Shown here piece by piece: positions 23,706 through 37,055 of a stretch of 64,000 bases of DNA; positions within the stretch are counted from its first letter, which is position 1; each line of letters begins with the position of its first letter. The stretch comes from Litsea cubeba (taxonomy: Eukaryota > Streptophyta > Magnoliopsida > Laurales > Lauraceae). Position numbers and translations under genes: made by a program. The notes beneath the pieces were generated by a model, which was not told the DNA's origin, ran no database searches, and was given only the letters and a program-made list of their open reading frames with translations. The stretch is from assembly GCA_012931725.1 (NCBI GenBank), contig CM022947.1:22549678-22613677 (forward strand). Reading direction: 5' to 3'.

Positions 23706-24545
23706 GGAAATTAGGCCAATAAATGTACAAAAATCTCAGGAAAAATACCAAAGAAAAAAAGAATCGGATAAGACAGAAGAAAAGGTCAAAAATCGGCGAC
23801 TAAAAAGGACCAAGTCCCCATGGTTGCCGACAACCCTGGGTGCATGGTCCCCGGCGACCCTGGAAATCCGGGTCGCCGGATTTCAGCCAAAAGGGTATTT
23901 TTGGCTCCTTTTTCGCGTTTCGAGATTTTCGGCCTCTGTGGTTTTCCAAAATTCTGACTTTCGAGGCACCAAATTTGTCGATCTTCGTCAACATCACGGG
24001 TCCGTCTTTGAGAGTATCAAATCATCATTGATCGCCAATTGGTAGACCAAGAAAGTGCACTTTTTGCCCGATCGATCGAGAAATTGATTGGACAGGTGGC
24101 ACCGGCTCACTAGTAGCAATCAATGTCTAAATTTGCATGGTCATCCGATGTCGATCAGCATGAAGATCCATCGTCGATTATCGCAAGAAGAATTCCAAAA
24201 CACGCGGCACGGCCCGCGATTCTTCAACTGCCCAGGCGACCACTTAATGATGTTAATTGACCCGTTTATGGAAATTAATGTGGTCATTAACTCGTTATTT
24301 TGGACGGCCCAATCAAAAGCAAGCAAACGAGAGTTACAAGTCAAAGGTTTCATGGCATTTAACCCATGTAACTCCTCCCATCATGAAGATTAAAAGCAAT
24401 TAAATGCTCCTAATTCTCCGCCGGCGAATCAGAAGCCAAGGAAAAGGAGTTACAAAATAAGTGAATTAAAACTTGTAACTCCTCCCATTATGTGGCTTTA
24501 ATGCATTTAAGACCCATAAACTCTCCTAAATGGCTACCAAAGGCC

Positions 24546-24553
24546 TATAAATA
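24546..24553 (+). promoter_or_regulatory. TATA box of the LTR promoter
   Basis: TATAAATA in GGCCTATAAATAGGAGAGC, a strong plant TATA context, followed about 30 bp later by the likely transcription start region. It supports plus orientation for this LTR. Confidence 0.55.
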
Positions 24554-25394
24554 GGAGAGCATTCTAAGAAGAACAGATCCAGAAATCCAAGCACGGAAAA
24601 GGGTCTCGAAAATTCCATCAGTCATCCAGAAAAAGAGAGAAAACTCCGCTGAAGTTCTGCATCGACCACTGCTACAAGGTGACAAAAGCCCCCCCCCCTC
24701 CAAGGTCCTTTGCCTTCTCCTTCTGTCTACATGGCTTAGACGTGGCTTTTCAGCCCGTCTACTTAGTTGTTTATTGGATATAGGACCTCCTCTTGGTCTT
24801 TGTCCTCTAAAAATCCGAGGTTAAGTCGAGCCAAGTGAATCAAGAGCATCCTCTGTTCTCATCTACATGGATGATGGCGAAGTCCAAACATGGCTTGCAA
24901 CCGTCAATCTGAACGAGTCCCCCACAATCTTCTGAGAAGTTAGATCCTCCTTTTCTTGCTTTTCATTGTATGTTGTATTGTTTAAAGATACAAAAAATCA
25001 CAACTCTTGTCTTTCACTATTGATAAAAATTGTAAATCGGCTATAAATGTCAAAAATTGCCTTTCATGGCAAAAAAACCGCCTTTTACGGCAAACATCGC
25101 CTTTCACTGCAAAACAAATGAAATCTCCTTTTACGGCATTTCAAAAACATGTCTCTTTTCTTTATATGTGCAATAAAAACTTGACAGAAGTTGATTTCCT
25201 TTTCTACTTGCGAAGGTGGATCTCCGGACCACCACTTGAAATTCCAAGTAGAGTAGAAAATCTGGCACACCCACCAAAAAAAAATATTGATGCTCGTTTT
25301 GCCCTCCCGAGCACGAAAGGGTCGTACCCCACAGACTCTCACGTCCACCGACCTCAGTAAGCGTCAAGCGGCAGAAGCGCGGTCCATCAATAAT

Positions 25395-27789
25395 AAAGTA
25401 ACACAATGATACCCCAGAAAAATATTGAAACCTGTATAAATAATGAATTTCATAAAAGAGATGCATCATTTATTAGAAAAGACATTTACAGTAAAAAAAA
25501 AGGAGAGGTACCAATGGATCGGGAAACTAGCAAGATGGCAACCACACAAAGCTAAATCCTCTCTCACTAAAGTAATGAGAGCACATTGGGACATTGACCT
25601 CAATCACACAAGGTGAGGAGAGTCAACGATCAAATATAAATACATATAATACTATACGGGACCACGGTAGCGAACCTGGTATCGGGACGAGAACGGGATT
25701 CAGGTTGCAGCTGGCGGGATGTGAGGGGGATCTCAAAGTCGGTGGATAAAACCGACAAGGTTGTCCAAGTTTAGTGGTGCTGACTCATAGGTCACATGCA
25801 ATAAATCAAAACAAGTACATATATAAACGGAACGGGATGCCCAAAGGCACAATGACACATTTGTATCGGGTTAGGCATAAATGGGTTAGCAAAATGCCAA
25901 AAACATGATTTTAGTGTTTCCGGGGTATAACTAGTCATATGACTTGAAATTTAATGAGTACAAGTGGAATTCGGGTAAAATAAAGCACAAATGGATTTTC
26001 TATAAATTTCTGGGTCAAGCGTTGAGGGTCTAAGATTTAAATCAGTGTGAATAGGGTCTCGTATGTCAGATTTGATATACCCTTGGTACTCTATCAGAAT
26101 TAAGGACATTCCAGATCCCTATGCACATTGACAAGTCCAAAAACCCTTAACGAATCTCTATGATGGGCTCCAGACTCCATACAACACTCCCTCGATCTCA
26201 CCAATGTATCGGGGTTCCAAACAAGCCTCCCCAAGCCTAAAAATCATGTTTTCAGACTTCCTAACATAATTCCTACATTACAGCACAGATGACTCGAGCG
26301 GATCGAAGGTTCGATCGAGCCATGAACTCTCTGGGAGGGGTTCGCTCGAGCGAACCTTCCTAGGTCAGGTTGGCTCGTGCCAACCAGTTTTTGTTTGGGG
26401 TTCGCTCCAGCGATGTGTCAAGGTCGCTCGAGCGAACTGTCCATAAACTGATTTCAAAAGTGGAGTTTGGCTCTTCTTCTTCTTCTTCTCTTTTCATACA
26501 ACTTTGAGAAGCCAATCAACACATATTTGGGGGTCTCAAAATCTCTGTTAAACCCCGTATAATCCTTCATAAAAAACCCTCAACATATGCACCCAATCAA
26601 CTCCTTTCCATCCATTTCTATCACAAGAGAAAAGAACCCATAGAAATCCACATTTAGCCATTTAAGATTCAACACAAATCCATGCAACATTTTCTCAAGA
26701 GATAAACAAGATAATAAGATGCACCAAGGAGTACATTCCAAAATCAATAGAAACCATACTATTAAGCAAGGCTTAAGCCTTCAAAATATTAATGAGAAAT
26801 CAAGTTATGCACAAAACATAATAAAACCAATTAATCCATTCATCCACTTGCCTTAGGTCAAAAAAAAAAAAAAAAAGCTCTAATCACACTCTCCAAGCCA
26901 CAACACCAATCTACACCAAAAACCCCCAAATCCATCCATAAGAAACCCTAGAATATAAAGAAAACCAAGCAAGGGGAAGAGAGAGCTTGCAAGAAGAGAG
27001 GTGAAGCCTCTCTAGGGCTAAACAAACACAAATCTAGGGGATTAGGAAGATTACTCACTTGGAAGTTCTTCAAATAACAAAGATTAGCTCAAAGAAAAGC
27101 TCAAGGTTGATGGATTTCTCTACAAATGGTACCAAGATGAAGTTCCCATGAAGGAGAAGATGGAGGTGAAGTCCATTTCTCAATTGATGCAAGGTTGGTA
27201 GAGGATTTGAGATGAAGAAGCAAGAGGAAGAAAAAGATCAAGCAAGAAGAGATTGAGAGTGAAGGAGTTCTCTTTATATACCAAATGGAGGTGGGTCCTA
27301 CAACTTAAAAAGAGTGTTGGGCTAAAAACATGGCTTTGGGGACCTCGGATGAGTTCGACGAAGAATGAAAAGTTGATCGACGAAATCTCTAGTTTCCAAA
27401 AAGTATATGTTTCATGGATTTTGGTGACATTGAAAATTGTGTCCAGATTTTGGTATGAAAAGACTGTTTTGCCTTCAATTTGAGAAAAGTCGGATTTCGA
27501 GTTCTCGAACGGCGATGGAGTCAACATGAAAGTTGTGGAGATCAACGAGATGAGTCAAATAGAGTTAAAATACGGATTTAAGAAATCTCGAATAGTCCCC
27601 CAAGTTCCAAGCAAAGTCACCAAAGGAACCCCTAAAGGGTCTCACTAATCGAGAAGGCTCTCAAAATTCCCCAAAGCTATTATAAAAGCTATTCTAATCC
27701 AAAAATTAATCAAAATCTGTTAAACATACTTAGAGATAAAACACAGCTCAATTAATACTGATCTTGGTCTCCCGGGTCGGGGTCTTACA
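25395..27789 (-). mobile_element. Truncated chromovirus-type LTR (minus orientation)
   Basis: Homologous to the LTRs at 31853-38208 and 43150-46384 from CACAATGATACC...CCTGTATAAATAATGAAT (equivalent to 32485 on) to the terminal GGGTCGGGGTCTTACA. It lacks roughly the first 600 bp of the left side, where it abuts the Tat-like LTR. It contains its own palindrome cluster (26290-26440). The right flank is not a polypurine tract, so it is a solo or broken LTR. A TATA-like TATATAAAG on the minus strand near 27273 is the probable U3 promoter. Confidence 0.8.
26290..26440. repeat. Palindrome cluster with CTCGAG core
   Basis: Contains the perfect palindrome GTTCGCTCGAGCGAAC (26340-26355), the near palindrome GGTTGGCTCGTGCCAACC (about 26369-26386) and three further TCGCTCGAGCGA variants. 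It sits in the U3 half of the truncated LTR. Confidence 0.8.
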
Positions 27790-28212
27790 TAGCCTACGTG
27801 GCTCATGTCGTTCTTGTGTAGCCAATGTGGCATGCCTGTCCATGAAATCTGTTGGGCCTGCATGTGACGGGGAGTGTGTTGTGTGCCTCCTCAAAGGTTT
27901 GACAACCCACCTCACGGTCTAAGTTCTCTTCGAGGGAAACCAAACTCACATATTACTTCATAAGTTCCAGACAATCTTTATTGATCGCTGCCTACTTACT
28001 TATAGGCATCATCATACAGCGGTAACAAAAGAAAATGAATAACCCACCTCCTATAAACTAGCAATAAGCAACAAATAAAAAGCAACAACCCACCTAACAA
28101 ATAGCAACTACTAAGAGAGGAGAAAACAAAATATGACTTGTTTAAGAGACTTATTCCACACCTAGCACCTAAGCCATGTAGAGCCATGCAAGTTATGCCC
28201 ACAACGGCTGTA
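27790..28212. other. Unassigned stretch
   Basis: No coding or terminal-repeat structure is recognised. It contains GACGGGGAGTGT (about 27868), a phrase also found right of the next element at 28616, which may mark related flanking sequence. Confidence 0.3.
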
Positions 28213-28618
28213 TGTTATGGTCCTAAATGGTTATAAGACTTAATTTGTCGTGCTCCATCAGTCTTGGGGCTTTTGGCTTATTGGTTAGGTACATAACATT
28301 TGGTATCAGAGTCAACCACCATGTCTCGGGTTTGAGTAACGGAAAGGACTACCTGGACTAGAATGAGAGCCGTCCAAAAAAATAGAGAAAATGGCTACCT
28401 ATCGCTAGAGTGAAAGCCACTGCAGAGAGGGATACCTGGAGCAGAGTGTGAGCCGTCCGTAGAGGAGAAAAATGGCTACATGCCACTAGAGTGAGAACCG
28501 CTGAGGACATCGGCTGTGGAAGCATGGTGGTATGTTACAGTCCTAAATGGTTATAAGACGTAATTTGACGCATTCCATCAGTCCTGGGGCTTTTAGCGTA
28601 TTGGTTAGGTACATAACG
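28213..28618 (+). mobile_element. TRIM-like miniature retroelement, second family
   Basis: Two ~86-bp direct repeats (28213-28298 and 28533-28618) share TCCTAAATGGTTATAAGAC and GTATTGGTTAGGTACATAAC-type ends. The left repeat is followed two bases later by TTGGTATCAGAGTC, an initiator tRNA-Met type primer site. The interior has no ORF and holds an imperfect 83-bp direct duplication (starting TACCTGGA at 28350 and 28433). No target duplication is visible, so the ends may be off by a few bases. Confidence 0.7.
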
Positions 28619-28623
28619 GGGAG

Positions 28624-31137
28624 TGTTGGCCTAAGTCTTGTGTTGGACATGTCTTCATATACTTGTTTGGGCCTGCCACCTATCAGCTTAAGCTTTTAGG
28701 TTGGTACATGATTACTTGCACAAATGAGTAAAATTGATAGACGATCATAAAGATGTCAATGAGGTGTAAACTAGGCATATTATGCATGAATAAGCATGTG
28801 ACATAACGAATCATGTGTGATAGTGTCGAACAATATGTCCTAATAAAATGACATTCTACATGTGCTATATTCTCTCACGTTGGTTGCATATCGCGTGACC
28901 AATGATGAGAGCACGAAACAGATATCATAGTCCGGATGGTATCACAAGGAGTATAGATTAGCCAACATAACAGATTTCCAAAGTGGTACCGGAGCACAGA
29001 TACACCCCCATAATACATACTATGTTGTAGCTAGTGTAACAAATATTCTAAACCCACACTCAACTGGGTCCAATTGTGATAGGATTGAAGTTGAGTGATG
29101 CCGACTTAAATAATGATATAACCGGGTTGGATTACATGAACATAAAGTGTACACATAAATGAATACTCTAACAAAGCATAACAGATGATAATTAAGCATA
29201 TTGAGTATACGAAAGCATGAGTGAACATACATAAACATGTAGGACTTAAGTAAACAACAATACAAGACATGATGCATAATCCAAGTATATAACAAGAAGG
29301 CATGAGGAACATATATAGATGCATGAACATATGATGCAAATATCCAGAATGTTGTAAATGCATGCATAACAGATTGAGGTTGAGTCATGAAGTAAATTAC
29401 AGTCTAATCCTATGGTCTGGAGTGCCATTAGCATCACTATCCAACTACGTGTAGTCCTAGGGCCTCTGATGTCTCTGGACTATACCTTAACCTTGACGTT
29501 ACTTGAATTTATGGACATCGAATACCTTAGGTTAACACATTTGGTATATCATAATCGAATACCATGTTCTGGACATCCTTGTCGGCGTATGTGAGCTCAA
29601 ACATCACCTATATGACTAGCACAGTCCATTAAGCCTTAATTAGGGTTCATGTGTTCCAACATTAAGGTTCCAAACTAGGTCCAAAGATTTATAACAAATC
29701 ATGGGTTTCACGGTTGCTTCACGCTTACCTGATGGTTAGCTGTAAGGGGCTCCATGGTTAACCATGGGTCGGTCATGGTTAGCCGTTAAGGCAGAACTTG
29801 AGACCTAAGTCTCAGGTTGAGTTTCACAGCCCCTGTAAGGTCAACTCACGATTAGTCGTGGTTGACCTATGGTTAGCCACGGTTCAAACCCCAAAATTTA
29901 CACAGTTCTGTCTTTCTAACCGTGAGACTGAAATGGGCTCCACAGTGACCTCATGGTTAGCTTTGCGGATAACCGTGGGGACACCTATGGTCAGCTGTAG
30001 AACAGAAGTCCCAAAATTTTGATTTTGCAAAAGCCACTATAGTGCATTTCAGTTGGTTTTACAGTCGGCTCACGGTTAACCGTGAAGAGATCCATGGCGA
30101 GTTTTTAAGATTTCTGAAGCTCGAGCCTGAAATGGTTTGTTTTAGGTGGGGTACTTCTTTCCCACTTCATTCAAGCTTCAGGTACCTGTTATTTGGACAC
30201 AAATTTAACTTCTGAACCTCATTTAAAACTACAGATACATCGACATAAAAGAATTCATAGTCCCATTCCATGAAGTCAACAAAATAAAACATGAAGCTTG
30301 TAAAGGGTTTTCTAAGACATGAATCATGTAAAGAATCATCAAGTAAACTTGCATGCATGACATTATTAGTGCTTACTTGCCTTAGAAGAGTGCTCTTCAC
30401 AATTTAAAATGATTCCAAGTTAGTCTTCACTCAAGTGAAGTTAAAAATATAAAATCCCCCAAATCTCTAGCTCAACCAATCTCCTACAATGGTGAAAGAA
30501 CACAATGGGATGGGATGAGCTTGCATGCACCAAATTTTGGCTTCTCTAACAGATCTTAAGTTAGAGGAAACATCTGGGAGTGAAAGACTTACAAATAGAG
30601 TGAAAGGAAGAAAGTCTAGAGCTTGGAGAAGAAGTTGAGGAAGAAGGTTGTCTTAGGCTTGAAGAGTCCAACATGCAACAACTCCTTAATTAGTTGGAAC
30701 TAAGAAGTGATGGAGTGGTGAGAAAAAAAAGAGCTCTAGTTGAGTTCAAGCACCAAGACAGTGAGAGTTGATTTGGTTGAGGTTGTGTATTAGTGGAAAA
30801 TTCTGGAAGTTATAAATAAGTCCAGTAGCTTAAATGAGTTATGGGATCTGAGGTATTGGGCTAGATATGGGTCTTAGAGGCCTTAAATGGGTTTAGTCAA
30901 AGAACGAAGATTGCTCAGGATGAGATGTTATACCCAACGAACCCAGAATCACCCTATTTCTGAAATTACGACCAACTTCTTACTCCTATAATTACAGAAA
31001 GGTCCTCTAACTACCTAGCTTGATTTAAAACCCCTCTAATCTACCTAATTACGTTCACACACACAAAATAACTTGAGTAGCACCTAATTATCATTAATTA
31101 GGCACTAATCATGAATAAAAAGAATCGGGGTCTTACA
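28624..31137 (-). mobile_element. Probable chromovirus-type LTR, diverged subfamily
   Basis: The right end GAATCGGGGTCTTACA matches the LTR start (minus strand TGTAAGACCCC) of the neighbouring chromovirus LTRs. The palindrome-bearing middle (29725-30090) occupies the same relative place. The left end is a guess (TGTTGGCC at 28624). There is no coding sequence. Divergence from the other LTRs is high, so this is an older copy or a distinct subfamily. Confidence 0.45.
29725..30090. repeat. Palindrome cluster with GTTAAC core
   Basis: Perfect palindromes CCATGGTTAACCATGG (29752-29767) and TCACGGTTAACCGTGA (30070-30085). At least six weaker ATGGTTAGC/CGTGGTTGACC type variants lie between them. 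Confidence 0.8.
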
Positions 31138-31852
31138 CGTGGCATCTTCAATCACTGGCATCAGCATCTCCAGTAGCAGGACGTTGCCATCATCGCTGTC
31201 AGCATCAAGTTTGTCAGAACTCCTTCTCTGCACCACCTCCTTCTCTGCACCATTGTCTCACCATCACGTGGTGTGGACCTTTCCAGTAGCATCCTCGTCA
31301 AACCTCATCATAATGCCATCGCTCCTTCTTCTCTTGTCTTTGTTATAGTCGAGCAGTAATTAAGAGCCTTATTCCCCTTTATTTATTCTTTGCATAGGGA
31401 CCAAGGAAATTGAAAGGGAGAAGACCGTCTCACATGTGCTCACACTCTTGACACGTGCCAAACTTGAGCCTAGCTTCTACTATTGGGCTTGATTCGACCC
31501 AAATCCGATCACTTCAACAATGAAAAATAAGTCAAAACAAACTTTATTGCAAATCAAGCTAGGCAGACCCGACCCATAGCACGCCCACTCCATTATTTTT
31601 CCAATTGATCAATCTCAACCATTAATTTTCAACGGGTGATATTTGGGCAATCTGTAATGCGATCGACGATTCCTCTTCACCAACGTAACCCAAACAATAA
31701 GATATATACAATAGGTCAATCCATTCTTCAAAAGGAATTAAACTTTTATACTTGCATTAAAGTCATCATGATAATTTTTGGAAGCTCCAATGAAATTCAA
31801 GGAATTTTGTATTAGCTTAAATATGGCGATTTTGTACTTTGAGAATGAGTTT
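31138..31852. other. Unassigned stretch
   Basis: A Ser-rich open frame at 31139-31348 has no recognisable family and is probably chance. The remainder is AT-rich. No repeat or terminal structure was seen. Confidence 0.3.
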
Positions 31853-33329
31853 TGTCGCGACCCCGGACAAGGTTAGGGAATCCAAATCCGGGATCGGGAC
31901 TAATGATGCCGCGCCACGTGCATCTCTTTAGCAAATCCGCACACGGAATTGAGAAAATATTTATCCGTGCACGTGATTTCCCACAGGGTTCTGCGGTGAG
32001 GATTATCCATGCATATCATCTCACATGTAAACATATCAAACGCATATTCGAGATTGCGGAAGCATGTAGTAAATCATAGTAGTGTTATTCCATTCCATAA
32101 ATAAGACTGATTTATAATTTATATGACAAGATATCAGAATGAGCAATGATCATTAGCATATTACCCAAAAGTAAGGTTAAATGTATATACAAAAGATCAG
32201 TTGATTAGTTGCCCCCAAAATAATGGTCAACAAAGACCAATACATAACAAAAAAATAAACCCAAAAGATGTAATCATAAGCTCCCAAAAGTGTCGTTCTC
32301 AAAGCCTGAACGAATGTCTACATGACATCATCAACTTGCCACTCTATGATGCGCTGCGGTTCACCGACCGCCTCCTCGGGCTCCTCCTCAATGGTAATTG
32401 GTTTGGGACCTGAGTACCAAAATAAATGGATCAGACACGACGGTCTGGCAGGTAGGTGAAAAGATATGATAATACATTGAAATAATGATACCTTAGAAAA
32501 CATATTGAAAACCTGTATAAATAATGAATTTCGTAAAAGACAATGCATCATTTAATGGGTAAAAGCATGAACAATATAAAACAATAAGGTACCAAGAATA
32601 AGGAACTGACAAGGTGACAACCACACAAAGCTAAATCCTCTCTCACAAAAGTGATGAGAGTTATCAGGGCGTTGCTCTCAGTCACACAAAGTGAGGAGAT
32701 ACAACGACGTTGACCTCAGTCACACGAGGTGAAGAGAGTCAACGGATTTATATAATCATATACATATAGCAAGACAAGAACACGGTAGCGAACCGGATAG
32801 CAATACAAGACAAGAGCCATGATGCAGCTGGCAGGACAAGAGGGGGATCTCCAAACCGGTAGATCAAACCGATAAGGTACATCCAAGCTTAATGGTGCCG
32901 ACTCATAGGTCATGTGCAAGAAAATAAAATGATACGTACATATATATATGTATTAGGGCAAGATGCTAATCAAGATAAGACATATCGCTTCAGGTCAAGC
33001 AAGAACAAAATGGCAATTATGCTAAAAACCATATCCGGGGCAAGACTAGTTAGAAGGCACGAAACGTGAAATCTACAACTGAAATCCGGTAAAATCAGGT
33101 ACAAATGGATTCTGTAAATCCCCGGGCCAAGTGTTGGAAGGTTCGAGATTTAAATCAATGTGTATAGGGTCTCGTTTGTCAATTAAATATTTATTTGGTA
33201 CTCCAAAAGAATTAGAGACAACCCGGGACCTTACACACATTGATAAGTTACAAGACCTCTAACGAGATTAGGGTGATGAGGGTTTTTCTACAGTATAGTC
33301 TCATATGTTCTCCAAAAGAAACCAGGAAG

Positions 33330-33710
33330 AAATTGACCATCGGTTGGCTCCTCGGCTGATGTCGGTCAGCGGACAGGGCCATGTCGGTCAACCGGCATGG
33401 TCATGTCGGTCAGCCGACACTACAGTATCAGAATTTGTGGAAAAGAATGCAGCTCTCTGGAAATGAAGCCGAGAGTCTGTCGGTTGGATGTCGGTCGACT
33501 GACATGGGGATGTCGATCAGCTGACAGCTGACCCATGGAAATTCAGGCTGATTGCAGCTTTCTGGAATTAGGACCGAACCGGTGTCGGTCACCTGTCGGT
33601 TAGCCGACACCTCTGCATCATAAAGTTTCAGAAGTTTGCAGCTCTCTGGAAATGGAATCGAGAACTGTCGGTTCGCTGTCGGTTGGATGTCGGTCGACCG
33701 ACGAGCTGAC
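33330..33710. repeat. Palindrome cluster with GTCGAC core (3' LTR)
   Basis: About ten GTCGGT...ACCGAC units. The perfect GTCGGTCGACCGAC is at 33689-33702; others differ by one or two bases. The spacers share phrases such as GCAGCTCTCTGGAAATG. Confidence 0.85.
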
Positions 33711-33942
33711 CGATAGCTGCGAACACAGCGTTTCTGAAGCAGATTTTCAGTCCTTCCTTCCTCCAACTTTTCTCATTTTTAAGGGTCAGATCCTTATACA
33801 ATATTGAGTTAAAAACTCCACCGTTTCTACATTAAAATTTCCATTATCCACACTTCAATTCCACCATTTGAATCTCCAAAACATTCACCGCACACTCCCT
33901 TTTCCTTCCATTCAAATCATTTAGAAACCAATATAACATAGG

Positions 33943-36900
33943 TGTAAGACCCCGACCCGAGAGACCTCGTTTATAGTTGATTAAGTTGTGTTTTAGTTTA
34001 AGTGTGTTTAGTGGTTTTTGGATTAGTTGGGGATTAGAATAACTTTTATAATAGCTTTGGGGAATTTGGAGAGCCTTTTTACTTGTGGGACCCTTTGGGG
34101 GTTCTTGTTACGAATTGTGCTAGATTGGGGGTTTACCGATGATTTTCAAGAATCGTGTTTTAACCCCATTGGACTTATCTTGTTAATCCCTACAACTTCC
34201 CTGATGACATCGTTTTCATTCGAGGACCTTAAACCCGATTTTTCACTAATTGAGGGCAAAATGGTCTTTTTACCCAAAATCTGGATACCAATTTCAATGT
34301 CACCAAAGTGTGCAAAATATATACTTTTTGGAAACTAGAAATTTTGCCGATCAACTTTGTCTTCTTCGTTGAATTCATTTGAAGCCCCGAAAACCATGTT
34401 TTGAGCCCGAGAAGTCTTTTAAGTTGTGGGCCCCATCCTCACTTACTAAATATAGAAAGCTTCTTTTCCTTTTTCCCATTTCTGGCAAAAAAACTAGAGG
34501 AGAAGAGAAATCCCAGCCCTAAGGGTTTTCCCCTTATCTTTTTCTTGCTTCTTCATTCTCAATCCCCCACTAAGCTAGTGCTAATGGAAAATTAGAGGCT
34601 ACAATCTTCTTCCTCATCTCAAGGGCTTCATCTTGACACCATTTTTGAAGAAAACCGCCCACTCCAAGACTTCCTTTGGACAACACCTTACTTTTTGAAG
34701 AGCTTCCTTGTAAGTGATCTTCCTAAAAGTTTTATAATCTTGTTTGTTTAGCCCTAGGGAAACTCCATTTCATTTATTGGAAAATTCCGTCTTGTTTTAC
34801 TTGGATTTTGATAATTTAGGGTTTGGATTTGGGGGTTTTGTGCATAGGTGTTTGATTGTGGACTTAAGAGGTGTCTAGAGCTCGATTTGATTTGCATTGG
34901 ACCCAAGGCAAGTGGATGAATGGATTTATTTCTTGTTTTATTGCTATTAAAGATTTGAACCCTCATTTATTGCTTTTACCCAAGTCATCTTTATGAGTTT
35001 TCATGATTTTGGAAACATGCATAATATTAGACTACTTATAGTTCTCTTGGAGAACATATGTTTTATTGTCTTGCTTTTAGATCATTTATGATCATTTATG
35101 GATTTTCATCTAATGGAGATGTCTTGCATTGAATGAAGTGGAAGTGATGAAGAGATGAATGATTTATTGGAATGGTTATTAGAGGAGTTGATGATGAAAT
35201 GAATGGGTTGAAAGGAAGGTTTGAGACCCTTAATTGTATGTATAAAAGGATGCCCAAAGGATAATGAAAGGGGGAGAAAAGGAAGGAACGGACTGTACAC
35301 AGAAATGAGTTTCTGGACAGTTCGCTCGAGCGACCGTGACACATCGCTCGAGCGAACCCGTCACAGAACCTCGTTGGCTCGAGCCAACCCTCTGATCGCT
35401 CGAGCCAACCTGATCCAACGTAATCTGAGCAGGTCCGCTCGAGCGAACCCCAAACAGAGAGCTGTTCGCCCGAGCGAACCTCCCAGTTCGCTCGAGCGAA
35501 CTGCCTGTCTGTCATGGGTCAATGCCTAAGGGTTTGAAACTTATTTTTTAGGCATGGGGAGGTATCATATGGAGCCCCAATGCCATGTAAGGCGTTATAT
35601 GAAGTCCGGAAGAAGGAGGAACCTCATCATGGAGATTCCATGAGGCCTTCTAGATTGACCAATGTGTATAAGGACCCGGAATGTCCCTAACTCTTAAAGA
35701 GTAACAAAATTTCATCATAACCGACATACGGGACCCTATTCGCACTGATTCAATTCTAGAAACCCTTTTGTTATCCTGTAAAGATATTGGAAACTATTTG
35801 TATTTGACTTTCAATCAATCCCCTATTTTGAGATTTCAATCGTGATTTGTGAGTACTCTCGAACCGAGAACATTGTGTTACCATATTGTTAATTCGTTTA
35901 GACCCGTCCCGACTTTTATACGTTTTGTACCTATGAGTTCCCGCCCCGTTATGTGTATTTATTTGTTTTGATTTCGCATGTTACCTATGAGTCGGCACCA
36001 CTAAGCTTGGATAACCCTATCGGTTTGATCCACCGGTTTGGATATCCCCCTTCAGTTATACCCGCTGCAGCATGGCTCCCGCCTCGCCCCGATATACCCG
36101 GTTCGCTACCGTGGTCCCGCAGAGTATTATATGTGTTTATTATATAAAAATCGTTGACTCTCCTCACCTCGTGTGACTGAGGTTAACGTCGTTGATTCTC
36201 CTCACCTCGTGTGACTGAGGTCAATGTCCCGATGTGCTCTTATCACTTTTGTGAGAGAGGATTTAGCTTTGTGTGGTTGCCATCTTGTTAGTCCCCGAAT
36301 CATTGGTACCTCTACATGATTTTATCGCATACGTATCTCTTTTACATGAGGCATCATTCTTTTATGAAAATTTATTGTTTATCTAGATTCTACTATGTTT
36401 CTAAAGGCATCATTGTTTTGAATTGATGTTATATCTTTTCACCCACCTGCCAGACCGTCGTGTCTGATCCATTTATTTTGGTACTCAGGTCCCGAGCTTA
36501 TTGCCGTTGAGGAGGAGCCGGAGGAGGCGGTCGGTGAACCGCAGTGAGTGATTGAGTGGCAAGCCGATGATGTCATGTAGACATTCGGCCTTGCCTTGAG
36601 AACGATACACTTTGGGAATTTATGATATCTTTATTTTAGGTTTCATTTGGTTGTACGGTCTTTGTTGACCGTTATTTTGGGGCATTAATCAACTGATATT
36701 TTGTAAATATACTTAACTTTACTTTTGGGGAAAATATGCTTGATCATTGCTCATCCTGATATCTTGTCATGTTAACCATAAATCAGTCTTGTTTATGGAT
36801 TTGAATGGTATTAGTATGGTTTGCTACACGCTTCCGCAATCTTGAGAATATATTTGATATGGTTATATGTGAGATTATGTGTAAAGATAATCCTCACCGC

Positions 36901-37055
36901 GGAACCCTGTGGGAAATCACGTGCACGGACAAATGTTCTTTTAATTCCGTGTGCGGTTTAGCCAAAGAGATGCACGTGGCGCGGCATCACCCCCACCTTT
37001 GTCCCGATCCCAGACTCGGCCCCTTTTCCCCTAGTCCCGGTCCGGGGTCGCGACA
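33943..37055 (+). mobile_element. Solo LTR of the same chromovirus family, inverted inside the 3' LTR
   Basis: 3113 bp starting TGTAAGACCCCGACCCGAG and ending GGGGTCGCGACA, the reverse-complement layout of the surrounding LTR. It is flanked by the perfect 5-bp duplication ATAGG (33938-33942 and 37056-37060). No internal sequence remains, so it arose by LTR-LTR recombination after insertion. Its palindrome cluster is of the CTCGAG type, unlike its host LTR, so it belongs to the same subfamily as the truncated LTR at 25395-27789. Confidence 0.93.
35319..35503. repeat. Palindrome cluster with CTCGAG core (solo LTR)
   Basis: Seven units in 185 bp, including the perfect 20-mer CAGTTCGCTCGAGCGAACTG (35484-35503) and GTTGGCTCGAGCCAAC (35373-35388). 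The overlapping open frames here on both strands are a by-product of the palindromes, not genes. Confidence 0.88.

Larger units (their letters stand above)
22797..25258 (+). mobile_element. LTR of a plus-strand Tat-like Ty3/gypsy element
   Basis: Starts TGTTGACAAAATG immediately after a polypurine tract, ACCTCGAGGGGGCATT. It contains a 150-bp tandem repeat (22956-23705), a TATA box (24546-24553) and a leader. Its right end is uncertain: I place it just before TCTGGCACACCCACC (25259), which resembles a primer-binding-site region used by some Tat elements. The following 25259-25394 is non-coding. No open reading frame here looks genuine. The clade is inferred from style and size. Confidence 0.5.

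Noticed and set aside
31139..31348. Ser-rich 69-codon open frame as a gene
   Set aside because: Low complexity, no domain and no gene-like context beyond the LTR end at 31137.
35096..35529. Overlapping open frames on both strands (up to 139 codons)
   Set aside because: They coincide with the palindrome cluster, which keeps frames open on both strands by symmetry. No family resemblance.
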